From positions 29,227,498 to 29,291,497 of the forward strand of contig CM075767.1 in assembly GCA_037974665.1 (NCBI GenBank): a stretch of DNA of 64,000 nt, written 5' to 3'. The position numbers were made by a program, and so were the translations under genes. The stretch's first letter is position 1; the number at the start of each line of letters is the position of its first letter. This DNA comes from Ehretia macrophylla. Lineage: Eukaryota; Streptophyta; Magnoliopsida; Boraginales; Ehretiaceae. This document shows, one piece after another, positions 12,600 through 22,233 of this stretch. Below the pieces are notes generated by a model that had not been told where the DNA came from, made no database searches, and was given only the letters and a program-made list of their open reading frames with translations.

Positions 12600-12718
12600 A
12601 GGTGCGATCATACCAGCACTAATGCACAGGATCCCATCAGAACTCCGAAGTTAAGCTTGCTTGGGCGAGAGTAGTACTAGGATGGGTGAACCCATAGGAA
12701 GTCCTCGTGTTGTACCCC
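12600..12718 (+). rRNA. 5S: 5S rRNA gene, first of array B
   Basis: About seven differences, including the first base, one in the A box (AAGCTTG) and a cluster just after the C box. Confidence 0.9.
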
Positions 12719-13275
12719 CTCTTTTCAATTTTTTTTGCCCCGGTTAGGGTTGCCAAGATACATTATCCACCACATTTCTATTACCAAATCCTATGGCACC
12801 TTAAGACAACTTCGCTTCACGTAGAGGCTGGGCCCGCAAACCGAGGGCGTAAGGCTTGTGACCAGGTCTCCGTCGCTCCAGTGCCCATAACTTTTGATCC
12901 GTAAGGAGTTACACCGCGCACAGCATACCGTTGGAAAGCTCTCCAAGGGCTCTACGACGGGGGCAGCAAGCCTACTCGGCTGCGCCTATTTTCGTTGCCC
13001 AAAATTGAACGTTCTCATCAGTTTCGAGCCACTTTTCTTCTTTTACTCCGTTTTTTCATCCCATATCGTACGTCGTGAGCTGTTAAAAAGACGACAACCT
13101 AACTCACGGGATATTTGAGGGCCCTACAACACATCGATATAACATCTTGTGAGGGGTTGTCGTTGTTGAAGCGGATGAGTTGTCGTTAAGCCCATTTGGC
13201 CTTTTGAATGGGCCATCTCTTTGGGCTGGGACCATGAACGGTAAACATATAAAGGATTTGTGCCCACAACATGAC

Positions 13276-13394
13276 GGGTGCGATCATACCAACACTAATG
13301 CACCGGATACCATCAGAACTCTAAAGTTAAGCGTGCTTGGGAAAGAGTAGTACTAGGATGGGTGACCCCCAGGGAAGTCCTCGTGTTGCAGCCC
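13276..13394 (+). rRNA. 5S: 5S rRNA gene
   Basis: About seven differences, two in the IE region (GGGAAAGAG); the C box is intact. One extra base lies near the 3' end. Confidence 0.9.
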
Positions 13395-13954
13395 CCATTT
13401 TCAATTTTTTTTGCCCCGGTTAGGGTTGCCAAGATACTTTATCCACCACATTTCTATTACCGAATCCCACGGTGCCTTGGGCAAGTCAACTTTGCTTCAC
13501 GTAGAGGCTGGGCCCGCAAACCGAGGGCGTAGGGCTTGTGACCAGGTCTCCGTTGCTCCAGTGCCCATAACTTTTGATTCGTAAGAAGTTACGTGGTGCA
13601 CAGCATACCGTTTGAAAGATCTCCGAGAGCTCTACGTCTGGGGCAGCAAGCCTGCTCGGCTGCGCCTGTTTTCGGAGCCCAAAATTGAATGTTTTCATCA
13701 ATTTCAGACCATTTTTTTTCTTTTGCTCTGTTTTTTCATCCCGGATCATACGTCGTGAGCTGTTAAAAAGATGACAACCTAACTCGCAGGACATTAGAGG
13801 GACCTACAATGCGTCGATATCACGTCTTGCGAGGATGCTACGTTGTTGAATCAGATGGATGTCGTTAAGCCCATTGGGCCTTTTGAGTGGGCCATCTCTT
13901 TTGGCTGGGACTGTGAACCGTCAACACATAAAAGATTTGTGCCCTCAACATAAC

Positions 13955-14073
13955 GAGTGCGATCATACCAGCACTAATGCACCAGATCCCATTAGAACTC
14001 TGTAGTTAAGCGTGCTTGTGCGAGAGTAGTACTAGGATGGGTGACCCCCTGGGAAGTGCTCGTTTTGCACCCC
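13955..14073 (+). rRNA. 5S: 5S rRNA gene, twin of the next copy
   Basis: About eight differences. Seven of them (such as CTCTGTAG, CTTGT and GTGCTCGTTTT) are shared with the gene at 14636. Confidence 0.9.
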
Positions 14074-14635
14074 CACTTTTCTTTTTTTTTTTTGCCCCGG
14101 TTTGGGTTGCCAAGATACTTTATCCACCACATTTCTATTACCGAATACCACGGTGCCTTGGGCAAGTCAACTTTGCTTCACGTAGAGGCTGGGCCGGCAA
14201 ACCGAGGGCGTAGGGCTTGTGACCAGGTCTCCGTTGCTCCAGTGCCCATAACTTTTGATTCGTAAGAAGTTACGTGGTGCACAGCATACCGTTTGAAAGA
14301 TCTCCGAGAGCTCTACGTCTAGGGCAGCAAGCCTGCTCGGCTGCGCCTGTTTTCGGAGCCCAAAATTGAATGTTTTCATCAATTTTAGACCATTTTTTTT
14401 CTTTTGCTCTGTTTTTTCATCCCGGATCAAACGTCGTGAGCTGTTAAAAAGATGACAACCTAACTCGCAGGACATTAGAGGGACCTACAACGCGTCGATA
14501 TCACGTCTTTCGAGGATGCTACGTTGTTGAAGCAGATGGATGTCGTTAAGCCCATTGGGCCTTTTGAATGGGCCATCTCTCTTGGCTGGGACTGTGAACC
14601 GTCAACACATAAAGGATTTGTGCCCTCAACATAAC

Positions 14636-14754
14636 GGGTGCGATCATACCAGCACTAATGCACCAGATCCCATTAGAACTCTGTAGTTAAGCGTGCTTGT
14701 ACGAGAGTAGTACTAGGATGGGTGACCCCCTGGGAAGTGCTCGTTTTGCACCCC
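14636..14754 (+). rRNA. 5S: 5S rRNA gene, twin of the previous copy
   Basis: Carries the same unusual variants as the gene at 13955 and differs from it at only two positions by eye. Confidence 0.9.
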
Positions 14755-15317
14755 CACTTTTCTTTTTTTTTTTTGCCCCGGTTTGGGTTGCCAAGATACT
14801 TTATCAACCACATTTCTACTACCGAATCCCACGGCAACTTGGGCAAGACAACTTTGCTTCACGTAGAGGCTGGGCCCGCAAACCGAGGGCGTAGGGCTTG
14901 TGACCAGGTCTCCGTCGCTCCAGTGCCCATAACTTTTGATCCGTAAGGAGTTACGCGGCACACAGCATTCTATTGCAAAGCTCTCCTAGAGCTCTACGAC
15001 GTGCGTAGCAAGCCTGCTTGGCTTCGCCTATTTTTGGAGCCCAAAATCGAACATCTTCATCAGTTTCAAATGACTTTTCTTCTTTTGCCTTATTTTTTCG
15101 TCCCGGATCGTACGTTGTGAGCTGTTAAAAGGACAACAACCTAACTCGCTGGACATTAGAGGGCCTTAAAACGCGTCGATATCATGTCTTGCAAGGATGC
15201 TGCGTTGTTGAAGCGGATGGGATGTCGTTAAGCCCATTGGGCCTTTTGAATGGGCCATCTCTCTGGGTTGGGACTGTGAACGGTCAACACATAAAGGATT
15301 TGTGCCCACAACATGAC

Positions 15318-15436
15318 GGGTACGATCATACCAGCACTAATGCAGCGGATCCCATCAGAAATCCGAAGTTAAGCTTGCTTGGGAGAGAGTAGTACTAGGA
15401 TGGGTGACCTCCTAGGAAGTCCTCATGTTGCACCAC
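15318..15436 (+). rRNA. 5S: 5S rRNA gene, diverged
   Basis: About nine differences, including AAGCTTG in the A box and changes at the end of the C box and at the 3' terminus. Confidence 0.88.
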
Positions 15437-15998
15437 CTCTTTTCAATTTTTTTTTGCCCCGGTTACGGTTGCCAAGATACTTTATCCACCACATTTCGCT
15501 TAACAAATCCCACGGTACCTTGGGCAAGACAACTTCGCTTCACGTAGAGGCTGGGCCCACAAACCGAGGGCGTAAGGCTTGTGGCCACGTCTCCGTCGCT
15601 CTGGTGCCCATAACTATTGATCTGTAAGGAGTTACGCGGCACACAGCATACCGTTGGAAAGCTCTCCAAGAGCTATATGAAGTGGGCAGCAAGCCTGCTC
15701 GGTTGCATACATTTTTGGAGCCCAAAATTGAATATTTTCATCAGTTTTAGACCACTTTTCTTCTTTTGCTCTGTTTTTTCGTCCCGGATCGTACGTCGTG
15801 AGCTGTTAAAAGGACAACAACCTAACTCGCGAGTCATTAGAGGGCCCTAAAACCCGTCGATATCACGTCTTGCAAGGATGCTGCTCTGTTGAGGCAGATG
15901 GGATATCGTTAAGCCCATTGGGCCTTTTGAATGGGTCATCTCTCTGGGCAGGGACTGTGAACGGTCAACACATAAAGGATTTGTGCTCACAACATGAC

Positions 15999-16115
15999 GG
16001 TTGGGATCATACCAGCACTAATGCACCAGATTCCATCAGAACTCCGAAGTTAAGCTTGCTTGGGCGAGAGTAGTACTAGGATGGGTGACCCCCTGGGAAG
16101 TCCGTGTTGCACCCC
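15999..16115 (+). rRNA. 5S: 5S rRNA gene with a 2-nt deletion near the 3' end
   Basis: 117 nt. GGTTGGGATC replaces the usual start, and TCCGTG replaces TCCTCGTG, which would shorten the strand that closes the terminal stem. Confidence 0.88.
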
Positions 16116-16584
16116 CTCTTTTCAATTTTTTTTGCCACGGTAAGGGTTGCTAAGATAATTTATCCCCCACATTTCTATTACCAAATCCCACGGCACCTTG
16201 GGCAAGACAACTTCACTTCACGTAGAGGCTGGGCCCGCAAACCGAGGGCGTAAGGCTTATGACCAGGTCTCCGTCGCTCCGGTGCCCATAACTTTTGATC
16301 CGTAAGGAGTTACGTGGCGCACAACATAGCGTTGGAAAGCTCTCTGAGAGCTCTATGATGGGGGCAGTAAGCCTGCTTGATTGCACTCGGTTTTGGAGCC
16401 CAATATCGAATATTTTCATCAGTTTTGGGCCATTTTTCTTCTTTTGCTCTGTTTTTTCGTCCCGGATCGTACGTCGTGCGCTGTTAAATGGACAACAACC
16501 GAACTCGCGGGATATTAGAGGGCCCTACAACGCGTCGATATCACGTCTTGCGAGGATGCTGCGTTGTTGAAGCGGATGGGTTGT

Positions 16585-16676
16585 CGTTAAGCCCATTGGG
16601 CCTTTTGAATGGGCCATCTCTCTGGGCTGGGACTGTGAACGGTCAACACATAAAGGATTTGTGTCCAAAACATGAC
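16585..16676 (+). promoter_or_regulatory. 5S upstream region, exemplar: four TGGGCY motifs and TATA-like box
   Basis: Relative to the gene at 16677, AAGCCCA lies at 16589-16595, TTGGGCC at 16596-16602, ATGGGCC at 16609-16615 and CTGGGCT at 16622-16628 (-88 to -49). CATAAAGG at 16649-16656 sits at -28 to -21, where plant 5S genes carry a TATA-like element, and -1 is C as usual. The same arrangement recurs before the other genes of arrays A and B. CCCATT and AATGGG around the middle motifs can also pair as a hairpin. TGGGCY is the Site II element of plant growth-gene promoters; a role here is inference. Confidence 0.7.
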
Positions 16677-16795
16677 GGGTCCGATCATTACAGCACTAAT
16701 GCACCGGATCCCATCAGTACTCCGAAGTTAAACGTGCTTGGGCGAGAGTAGTACTAGGATGGGTGACCCCATGGGAAGTCCTCGTGTTGCACCCC
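16677..16795 (+). rRNA. 5S: 5S rRNA gene
   Basis: About six differences, one in the A box (TTAAACG); the core of the C box is intact. Confidence 0.92.
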
Positions 16796-17356
16796 CACTT
16801 TACAAATTCTTTTTCCCCAGTTAGGGTTGCCAAGATACTTTATCCACCACATTTCTATTACCGAATCCCACGGTACGTTGGGCAAGAAAACTTTGCTTCA
16901 CGTAGAGGCTGGGCCCGCAAATCGAGGGCGTAGGGCTTGTGACCAGGTCTCCGTCGCTCCGGTGCCCATAACTTTTGATCCGTAAGAAGTTATGTGGTGC
17001 ACATCATACCGTTGAAAAGCTCTCTGAGAGCTCTATGACGGGGGAAGCAAGCTTGCTCGGCTGCGCCCATTTTTGGAGCCCAAAATAGAACGTTTTCATC
17101 AGTTTCAGGCCACTTTTCTTCTTTTGCTCTGTTTTTCCATCTCGGATCATACGTCGTGAGATATGAAAAGGATGGCAACCTAACTCGTAGGACATTAGAG
17201 GGCCCTACAACGCGTCGATATCACGTCTTGCAAGGATGCTGTGTTGTTGAAGCAGATGGGTTATCGTTAAGCCCGTTGGGCCTTTTGAATGGGCCATCTA
17301 TCTAGGCTGGGACTGTGAACCGTCAACACATAAAGGATTTGTGCCCACAACATGAC

Positions 17357-17475
17357 GGGTGCGATCATAACAGCACTAATGCAGCGGATCCCATCAGAAC
17401 TCTGAAGTTAATCATGCTTGGGCGAGAGTAGTACTTGGATGGGTGACCCCCTAGGAAGTCCTCGTGTTGCACCCC
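17357..17475 (+). rRNA. 5S: 5S rRNA gene
   Basis: About seven differences, including two in the A box (TTAATCATG) and one at the start of the C box. Confidence 0.9.
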
Positions 17476-17485
17476 TACTTTTCAA

Positions 17486-17493
17486 TTTTTTTT
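17486..17493 (+). terminator. Pol III T-run terminator, exemplar
   Basis: Eight Ts begin 11 nt past the end of the gene at 17357, after an earlier TTTT. Runs at the same place follow most other 5S genes in the window (on the minus strand for arrays A and C, for example AAAAAAAA at 59845-59852). Confidence 0.8.
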
Positions 17494-17500
17494 GCCCCGG

Positions 17501-17508
17501 TTAGGGTT
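17501..17508 (+). promoter_or_regulatory. Telo-box-like AACCCTAA, exemplar
   Basis: TTAGGGTT lies 26 nt past the gene. It is present in most units of arrays A and B and in the major spacer subtype of array C. It is lost in the minor C subtype, which reads AACCCAAACC. Confidence 0.6.
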
Positions 17509-18036
17509 GCCAAGATACTTTATCCACCACATTTCTACTACCGAATCCCAAGGCACCTTAGGCAAGACAACTTCACTTCACGTAGAGGCTGGGCCTGCAA
17601 ACCAAGGACGTAGGGCTTATGACCAGGTCTTCGTCGCTCCGATGCCCATAACTTTTGATCCGTAAGGAGTTACGCGGTGCACAGTATACCGTTGGAAAGC
17701 TCTCCGAGAGCTCTACGACGTGGGCTGTAAGCCTACTTGATTGCACTCGTTTTTGGAGCCCAAAATCGAACATTTTCATCAGTTTTGGGCCACTTTTCTT
17801 CTTTTGCTCTTTTTTGTCATCCCGGATCGTACGTCGTGAGCTGTTAAAAGGATGATAGCCTAACTCGCGGGATATTAGTGGGACCTACAACGCGTCGATA
17901 TCACGTCTTGCGAGAATACTACATTGTTGAAGCGGATGGGTTGTCGTTAAGCCCATTGGGCCTTTTGAATGGGCCATTTCTCTGGGCTAGGACTGTGAAC
18001 GGTCAACACATAAAGGATTTGTGCCCACAACATGAC

Positions 18037-18155
18037 GGGTGCGATCATATCAGCACTAATGCACCGGATCCCATCAGAACTCCGAAGTTAAGCGTGCTTG
18101 GGCGAGGGTAGTACTAGGATAGGTGACCCCCTGGGGAGTCCTCGTCTTGCACCCC
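18037..18155 (+). rRNA. 5S: 5S rRNA gene
   Basis: About five differences; the A box is intact, with one change in the C box (GGATAGGTG). Confidence 0.92.
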
Positions 18156-18715
18156 CCTTTTCAATTTCTTTTGCCCCGGTTAGGGTTGCCAAGATACTTT
18201 ATCCACCACATTTCTGTTACCGAATCCAACGGCACGTTGGGCAAGACAACTTCGCTTCACGTAGAGGCTGCGCCCGAAACCCGATGGCGTAAGGCTTGTG
18301 ACCAGGTCTCCGTCGCTCCGGTGCCCATAACTTTTGATCTGTAAGGAGTTACGTGGCGCACAGCATACCGTTTGAAAGCTCTCCGAGAGCTCTACGATGG
18401 AGGTAGCAAGCCCGCTCGGTTGTGGCTATTTTTGGAGCCCAAAATCTAACGTTTTCATTAGTTTTAGACTTCTTTTTTGCTTTTGCTCTATTTTTTCGTC
18501 TCGGATCTCACGTCGTGAGCTGTGAAAAGGAAGATAACCTAACTCGCCGGATGTTAGAGGGCCCTACATGGCATCGATATCACATCTTGCGAGGATGTTG
18601 CGTTGGTGAAGAGGATGGGATGTCGTTAAGCCCATTGGGCCTTTAGAATGGTCCATCTCTCTGGGCTATGACTGTGAACGGTCAACACATAAAGGATTTG
18701 TGCCCTCAACATGAT

Positions 18716-18834
18716 GGGTGCGATCATACCAGTACTAATGCACCGGATCCCATCAGAACTCCAAAGTTAAGCATGCTTGGGCGAGAGTAGTACTAGGATG
18801 GGTGACCCCCTAGGAAGTCCTCGTGGTGAACCCC
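18716..18834 (+). rRNA. 5S: 5S rRNA gene
   Basis: About six differences, including AAGCATG in the A box and two near the 3' terminus (GTGGTGAACC). Confidence 0.9.
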
Positions 18835-19382
18835 CCCTTTTTAATTTTTTTTGCCCCGGTTAGGGTTGCCAAGATACTTTATCCACCACATTTCTATTAC
18901 CAAATCCCACGGCATGTTGGGCAAGACAACTTTACTTCACGTAGAAGCTGGGCCCGTAAACCGAGGGCGAAGGGCTTGTGACCAGGTCTTTGCCGCTTCG
19001 GTGCCCATAACTTTTGATCCGTAAGGAGTTACACGGTGCACAACATACCGTGGGAAAGCCCTCCGAGAGCTCTACGACGGGGGCAGCAAGACTACTCGGC
19101 TGTGCCCATTTTTGGAGCCCAAAATCGAAAGTTTTCATCAGTTTCAGGCCTCTTTTCTTCTTTTGCTCTATTTTTCCATCCCGGATCGTATGTCGTGGGC
19201 TGTTAAAAGGATGACAACCTAACTCGCAGGACATTAGAGGACCCTACAACATGTCGATATCACGTCTTGTGAGGACGCTGCGTTGTTGAAGCGGATGGGT
19301 TATCGTTAAGCCCATTGGGTCATCTCTTTGGGCTGGGACAGTGAACTGTCAACACATAAAGGATTTGTGCCCACAACATGAC

Positions 19383-19501
19383 GTGTGCGTTCATAACAGC
19401 ACTAATGCACCGGATCCCATCAGAACTCTGAAGTTAATCATGATTGGGCGAGAGTAGTACTAGGATGGGTGAACCCCTTGGAAGTCCTCATGTTGCACCC
19501 C
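19383..19501 (+). rRNA. 5S: 5S rRNA gene, strongly diverged
   Basis: About ten differences, three in the A box (TTAATCATGATTG). Its own upstream region has also lost one TGGGCC motif at about 19318. Likely a pseudogene. Confidence 0.85.
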
Positions 19502-20061
19502 TCATTTTCAATTTTTTTTGCCTCGGTTAGGGTTGGCAAGATACTTTATCCACCACATTTCTAGTACCGAATCTCACAGCACCTTAGCCAAGACAACTTC
19601 GCTTCACGTAGAAGTTGGGCCCACAAACTGAGGACGTATGGCTTGTGACCAGGTCTCCGTCGCTCCGATGCCCATAATTTTTGATCTGTAAGGAGTTACG
19701 CGGCGCACAGCATGCCGTTGGAAAGCTCTCCGAGAGCTCTACTACGAGGGCAACAAGCCTGCTTTGCTGTGCCTATTTTCGGTGCCCAAAATCGAACATT
19801 TTCATCAGTCTCGGGCCACTTTTCTTCATTTGCTCTGTTTTTTCATCCCGGATCGTACGTCGTGAGCTGTTAAAAGGACGACAGCCTAACTCGCGGTATA
19901 TTAGTGGGCCTTACAATGCGTTGATATCACGTCTTGCGAGGATGCTGCGTTGTTGAAGCGGATGGGTTGTCGTTAAGCCCATTGGGCCTTTGAATGGGCC
20001 ATCTCTCTTGGCTGGGACTGTGAACGGTCAACACATAAAGGATTTGTGCCCACAACATGAC

Positions 20062-20179
20062 GGCTGCGATTATACCAGCACAATGCACCGGATCCCATCA
20101 GAACTCCGAAGTTAAGCGTGCTTGGGCGAGAGTAGTACTAGGATGGGTGACCCCCTGGAAAGTCCTCGTGTTGCCCTCC
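20062..20179 (+). rRNA. 5S: 5S rRNA gene with a 1-nt deletion
   Basis: 118 nt. One base is missing in GCACAATGC near the 5' end. The internal control region matches consensus; the 3' terminus is altered. Confidence 0.88.
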
Positions 20180-20744
20180 CCCCCCCTTTCCTATTTCTTT
20201 TGCCCCGATTAGGGTTGCCAAGATACTTTATCCACCACATTTCTATTACCGAATCCCATGGTACGTTGGGCAAGACAACTTCACTTCACGTAGAAGCTGG
20301 GCCCGAAAGCCGAGGGCATAGGGCTTGTGACCAGGTCTCCGTTGCTCCGGTGCCCATAACTTTTGATCCGTAAGGAGTTACGTGGTGCACAACATATCGT
20401 TTGAAAGCTCTCCGATAGCTCTACGATGGGGGCAGCAAGCCTACTCGGCTGTGCTTGTTTTTGTAGCCCAAAATCGAACGTTTTCATCAATTTCAAACTT
20501 ATTTTTTTCTTTTTCTCTCTTTTTTCATCCCGAATCTCACGTCGTGAGCTGTTAAAAGGACGACAACCTAACTCGCAGGACATTAGAGGACCCTACAACG
20601 CATTGATATCACGTCTTGTGAGGATGCTGAGTTGTTGAAGCGGATGGGTTGTCGTTAAGCCTATTGGGCCTTTCGAATGGGCCATCTCTTTGGCCTGGGA
20701 CTGTGAACCGTCAACACATAAATGATTTGTGCCCACAACATGAC

Positions 20745-20863
20745 GAGTGCTATCATAACAGCACTAATGCACTGGATCCCATCAGAACTCCGAAGTTAAT
20801 CGTGCTTGGGCGAGAGTAGTACTAGGATGGGCGATCCCCTAGGAAGTCCTCGTGTTGCACCCC
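20745..20863 (+). rRNA. 5S: 5S rRNA gene
   Basis: About seven differences, one in the A box (TTAATCG) and two in the C box (GGGCGATCCC). Confidence 0.9.
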
Positions 20864-21425
20864 TCATTTTCAATTTTTTTTGTCCCGGTTAGGGTTGCCA
20901 ATATACTTTATCCACCATATTTCTAGTACCGAATCCCACGGCACCTTAGGCAAGACAACTTTGCTTGACGTAGAGGCTGGGCCTGCAAACCAAGGACGTA
21001 GGGCTTATGACCAAGTCTCCGTCGCTCCGATGCCCATAACTTTTGGATCTGTAAGGAGTTACGCGGCGCACGGCATACAGTTGGAAAGCTCTCCGAGAGC
21101 TCTAAGACGGGGGCAGCAGGACTGCTCGGCTGCGCCTGTTTTCGAAGCCCAAAATTGAACATTTTAATCCGTCTCGGGCCACTTTTATTCTTTTGCACTG
21201 TTTTTTCATCCCGGATCGTACATCTTGAGCTGTTAGAAGGATGACAGCCTAACTCACGGGATATTAGAGGGCCCTACAATGCGTCGATATCACGTCTTGC
21301 AAGGATGCTGCGTTGTTGAAGCAGATGGGTTGTCGTTAAGCCCATTGGGCCTTTTGAATGGGCCAACTCTCTGGGCTGGGACTGTGAACGGTCAACACAT
21401 AAAGGATTTGAGCCTACAACATGAG

Positions 21426-21544
21426 GGGTACGATCATACCAGCACTAATGCACCGGATCCCATCAGAACTCCGAAGTTAAGCGTGCTTGGGCGAGAATAG
21501 TACTAGGATGGGTGACCCCCTGGGAAGTCCTTGTGTTGCACCCC
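21426..21544 (+). rRNA. 5S: 5S rRNA gene, closest to consensus in array B
   Basis: Only about three differences (GGGTACG, GAGAATAG, CCTTGTG). The A box and C box are intact, which makes it the best candidate for a working copy in this array. Confidence 0.94.
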
Positions 21545-22098
21545 CCATTTTCAATTTCTTTTGCCCCGGTTAGGGCTGCCAAAATACTTTATCCACCACA
21601 TTACAGAATCCCACGACACCTTGGGCAAGACAACTTTGCTTCACGTAGAGGCTGGGCCCGCAAATCGAGGTCGTAGGGCTTGTGACCAGGTCTCCGTCAC
21701 TCCGGTGCCCATAACTTTTGATCTGTAAGTAGTTACGCGGTGCACAGCATACCGCTGAAAAGCTCTCCGAGAGCTCTACGACGAGGGAAGCAAGCTTGCT
21801 CGGCTGGGCTTGTTTTTGGAGCCCAAAATGGAAAGTTTTCATCAATTTCAGGCCATTTTTCATCTTTTGCTCTGTTTTTCGTCCCGGATCGTACGTCGTG
21901 AGCGATTAAAAGGACGACAATCTAACTTGTAGGACATTAGAGGACCCTACAACGCATCGATATCACGTCTTGCGAGGATGCTATGTTGTTGAAGCAGATG
22001 GGTTGTCGTTAAGCCCGTTGGGCCTTTCGAATGGGCCATCTCTCTAGGCTGGGACTGTGAACCGTCAACACATAAAGGATTTGTGCCCACAACATGAC

Positions 22099-22216
22099 AG
22101 GTGCAATCATACCAGCACTAATGCACCAGATCCCCTCAGAACTCCGAAGTTAAGCGTGCTTGGGCGAGAGTAGTACTAGGATGGGTGACCCCAGGGAAGT
22201 CCTCGTGTTGCACCCC
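22099..22216 (+). rRNA. 5S: 5S rRNA gene, last of array B
   Basis: 118 nt with about four substitutions and one missing base after the C box. Its T-run (to 22233) adjoins the start of the gypsy LTR. Confidence 0.92.
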
Positions 22217-22233
22217 CCCTTTTAAATTTTTTT

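Larger units (their letters stand above)
12510..22233 (+). repeat. 5S rDNA array B, plus strand, 15 genes
   Basis: Units average about 679 bp. The spacers between the listed genes (each about 560 bp) contain no recognised gene. Each holds a T-run about 10 nt past the gene, TTAGGGTT, a dyad near AGCTCTCCGAGAGCTCT, a pyrimidine-rich TTTTCTTCTTTTGCTC stretch, and the upstream TGGGCY cluster. Units at 13395-14073 and 14074-14754 are almost identical, which points to a recent single-unit duplication. The array stops 17 bp after the last gene, where a gypsy LTR begins. Confidence 0.95.

Noticed and set aside
13486-14475. Open frames of 60-145 codons recurring in nearly every 5S spacer, on both strands
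   Set aside because: They follow the 5S repeat period, overlap the 5S gene or its flanks, break in many units, and show no known protein motif. They reflect a repeated stop-poor spacer.
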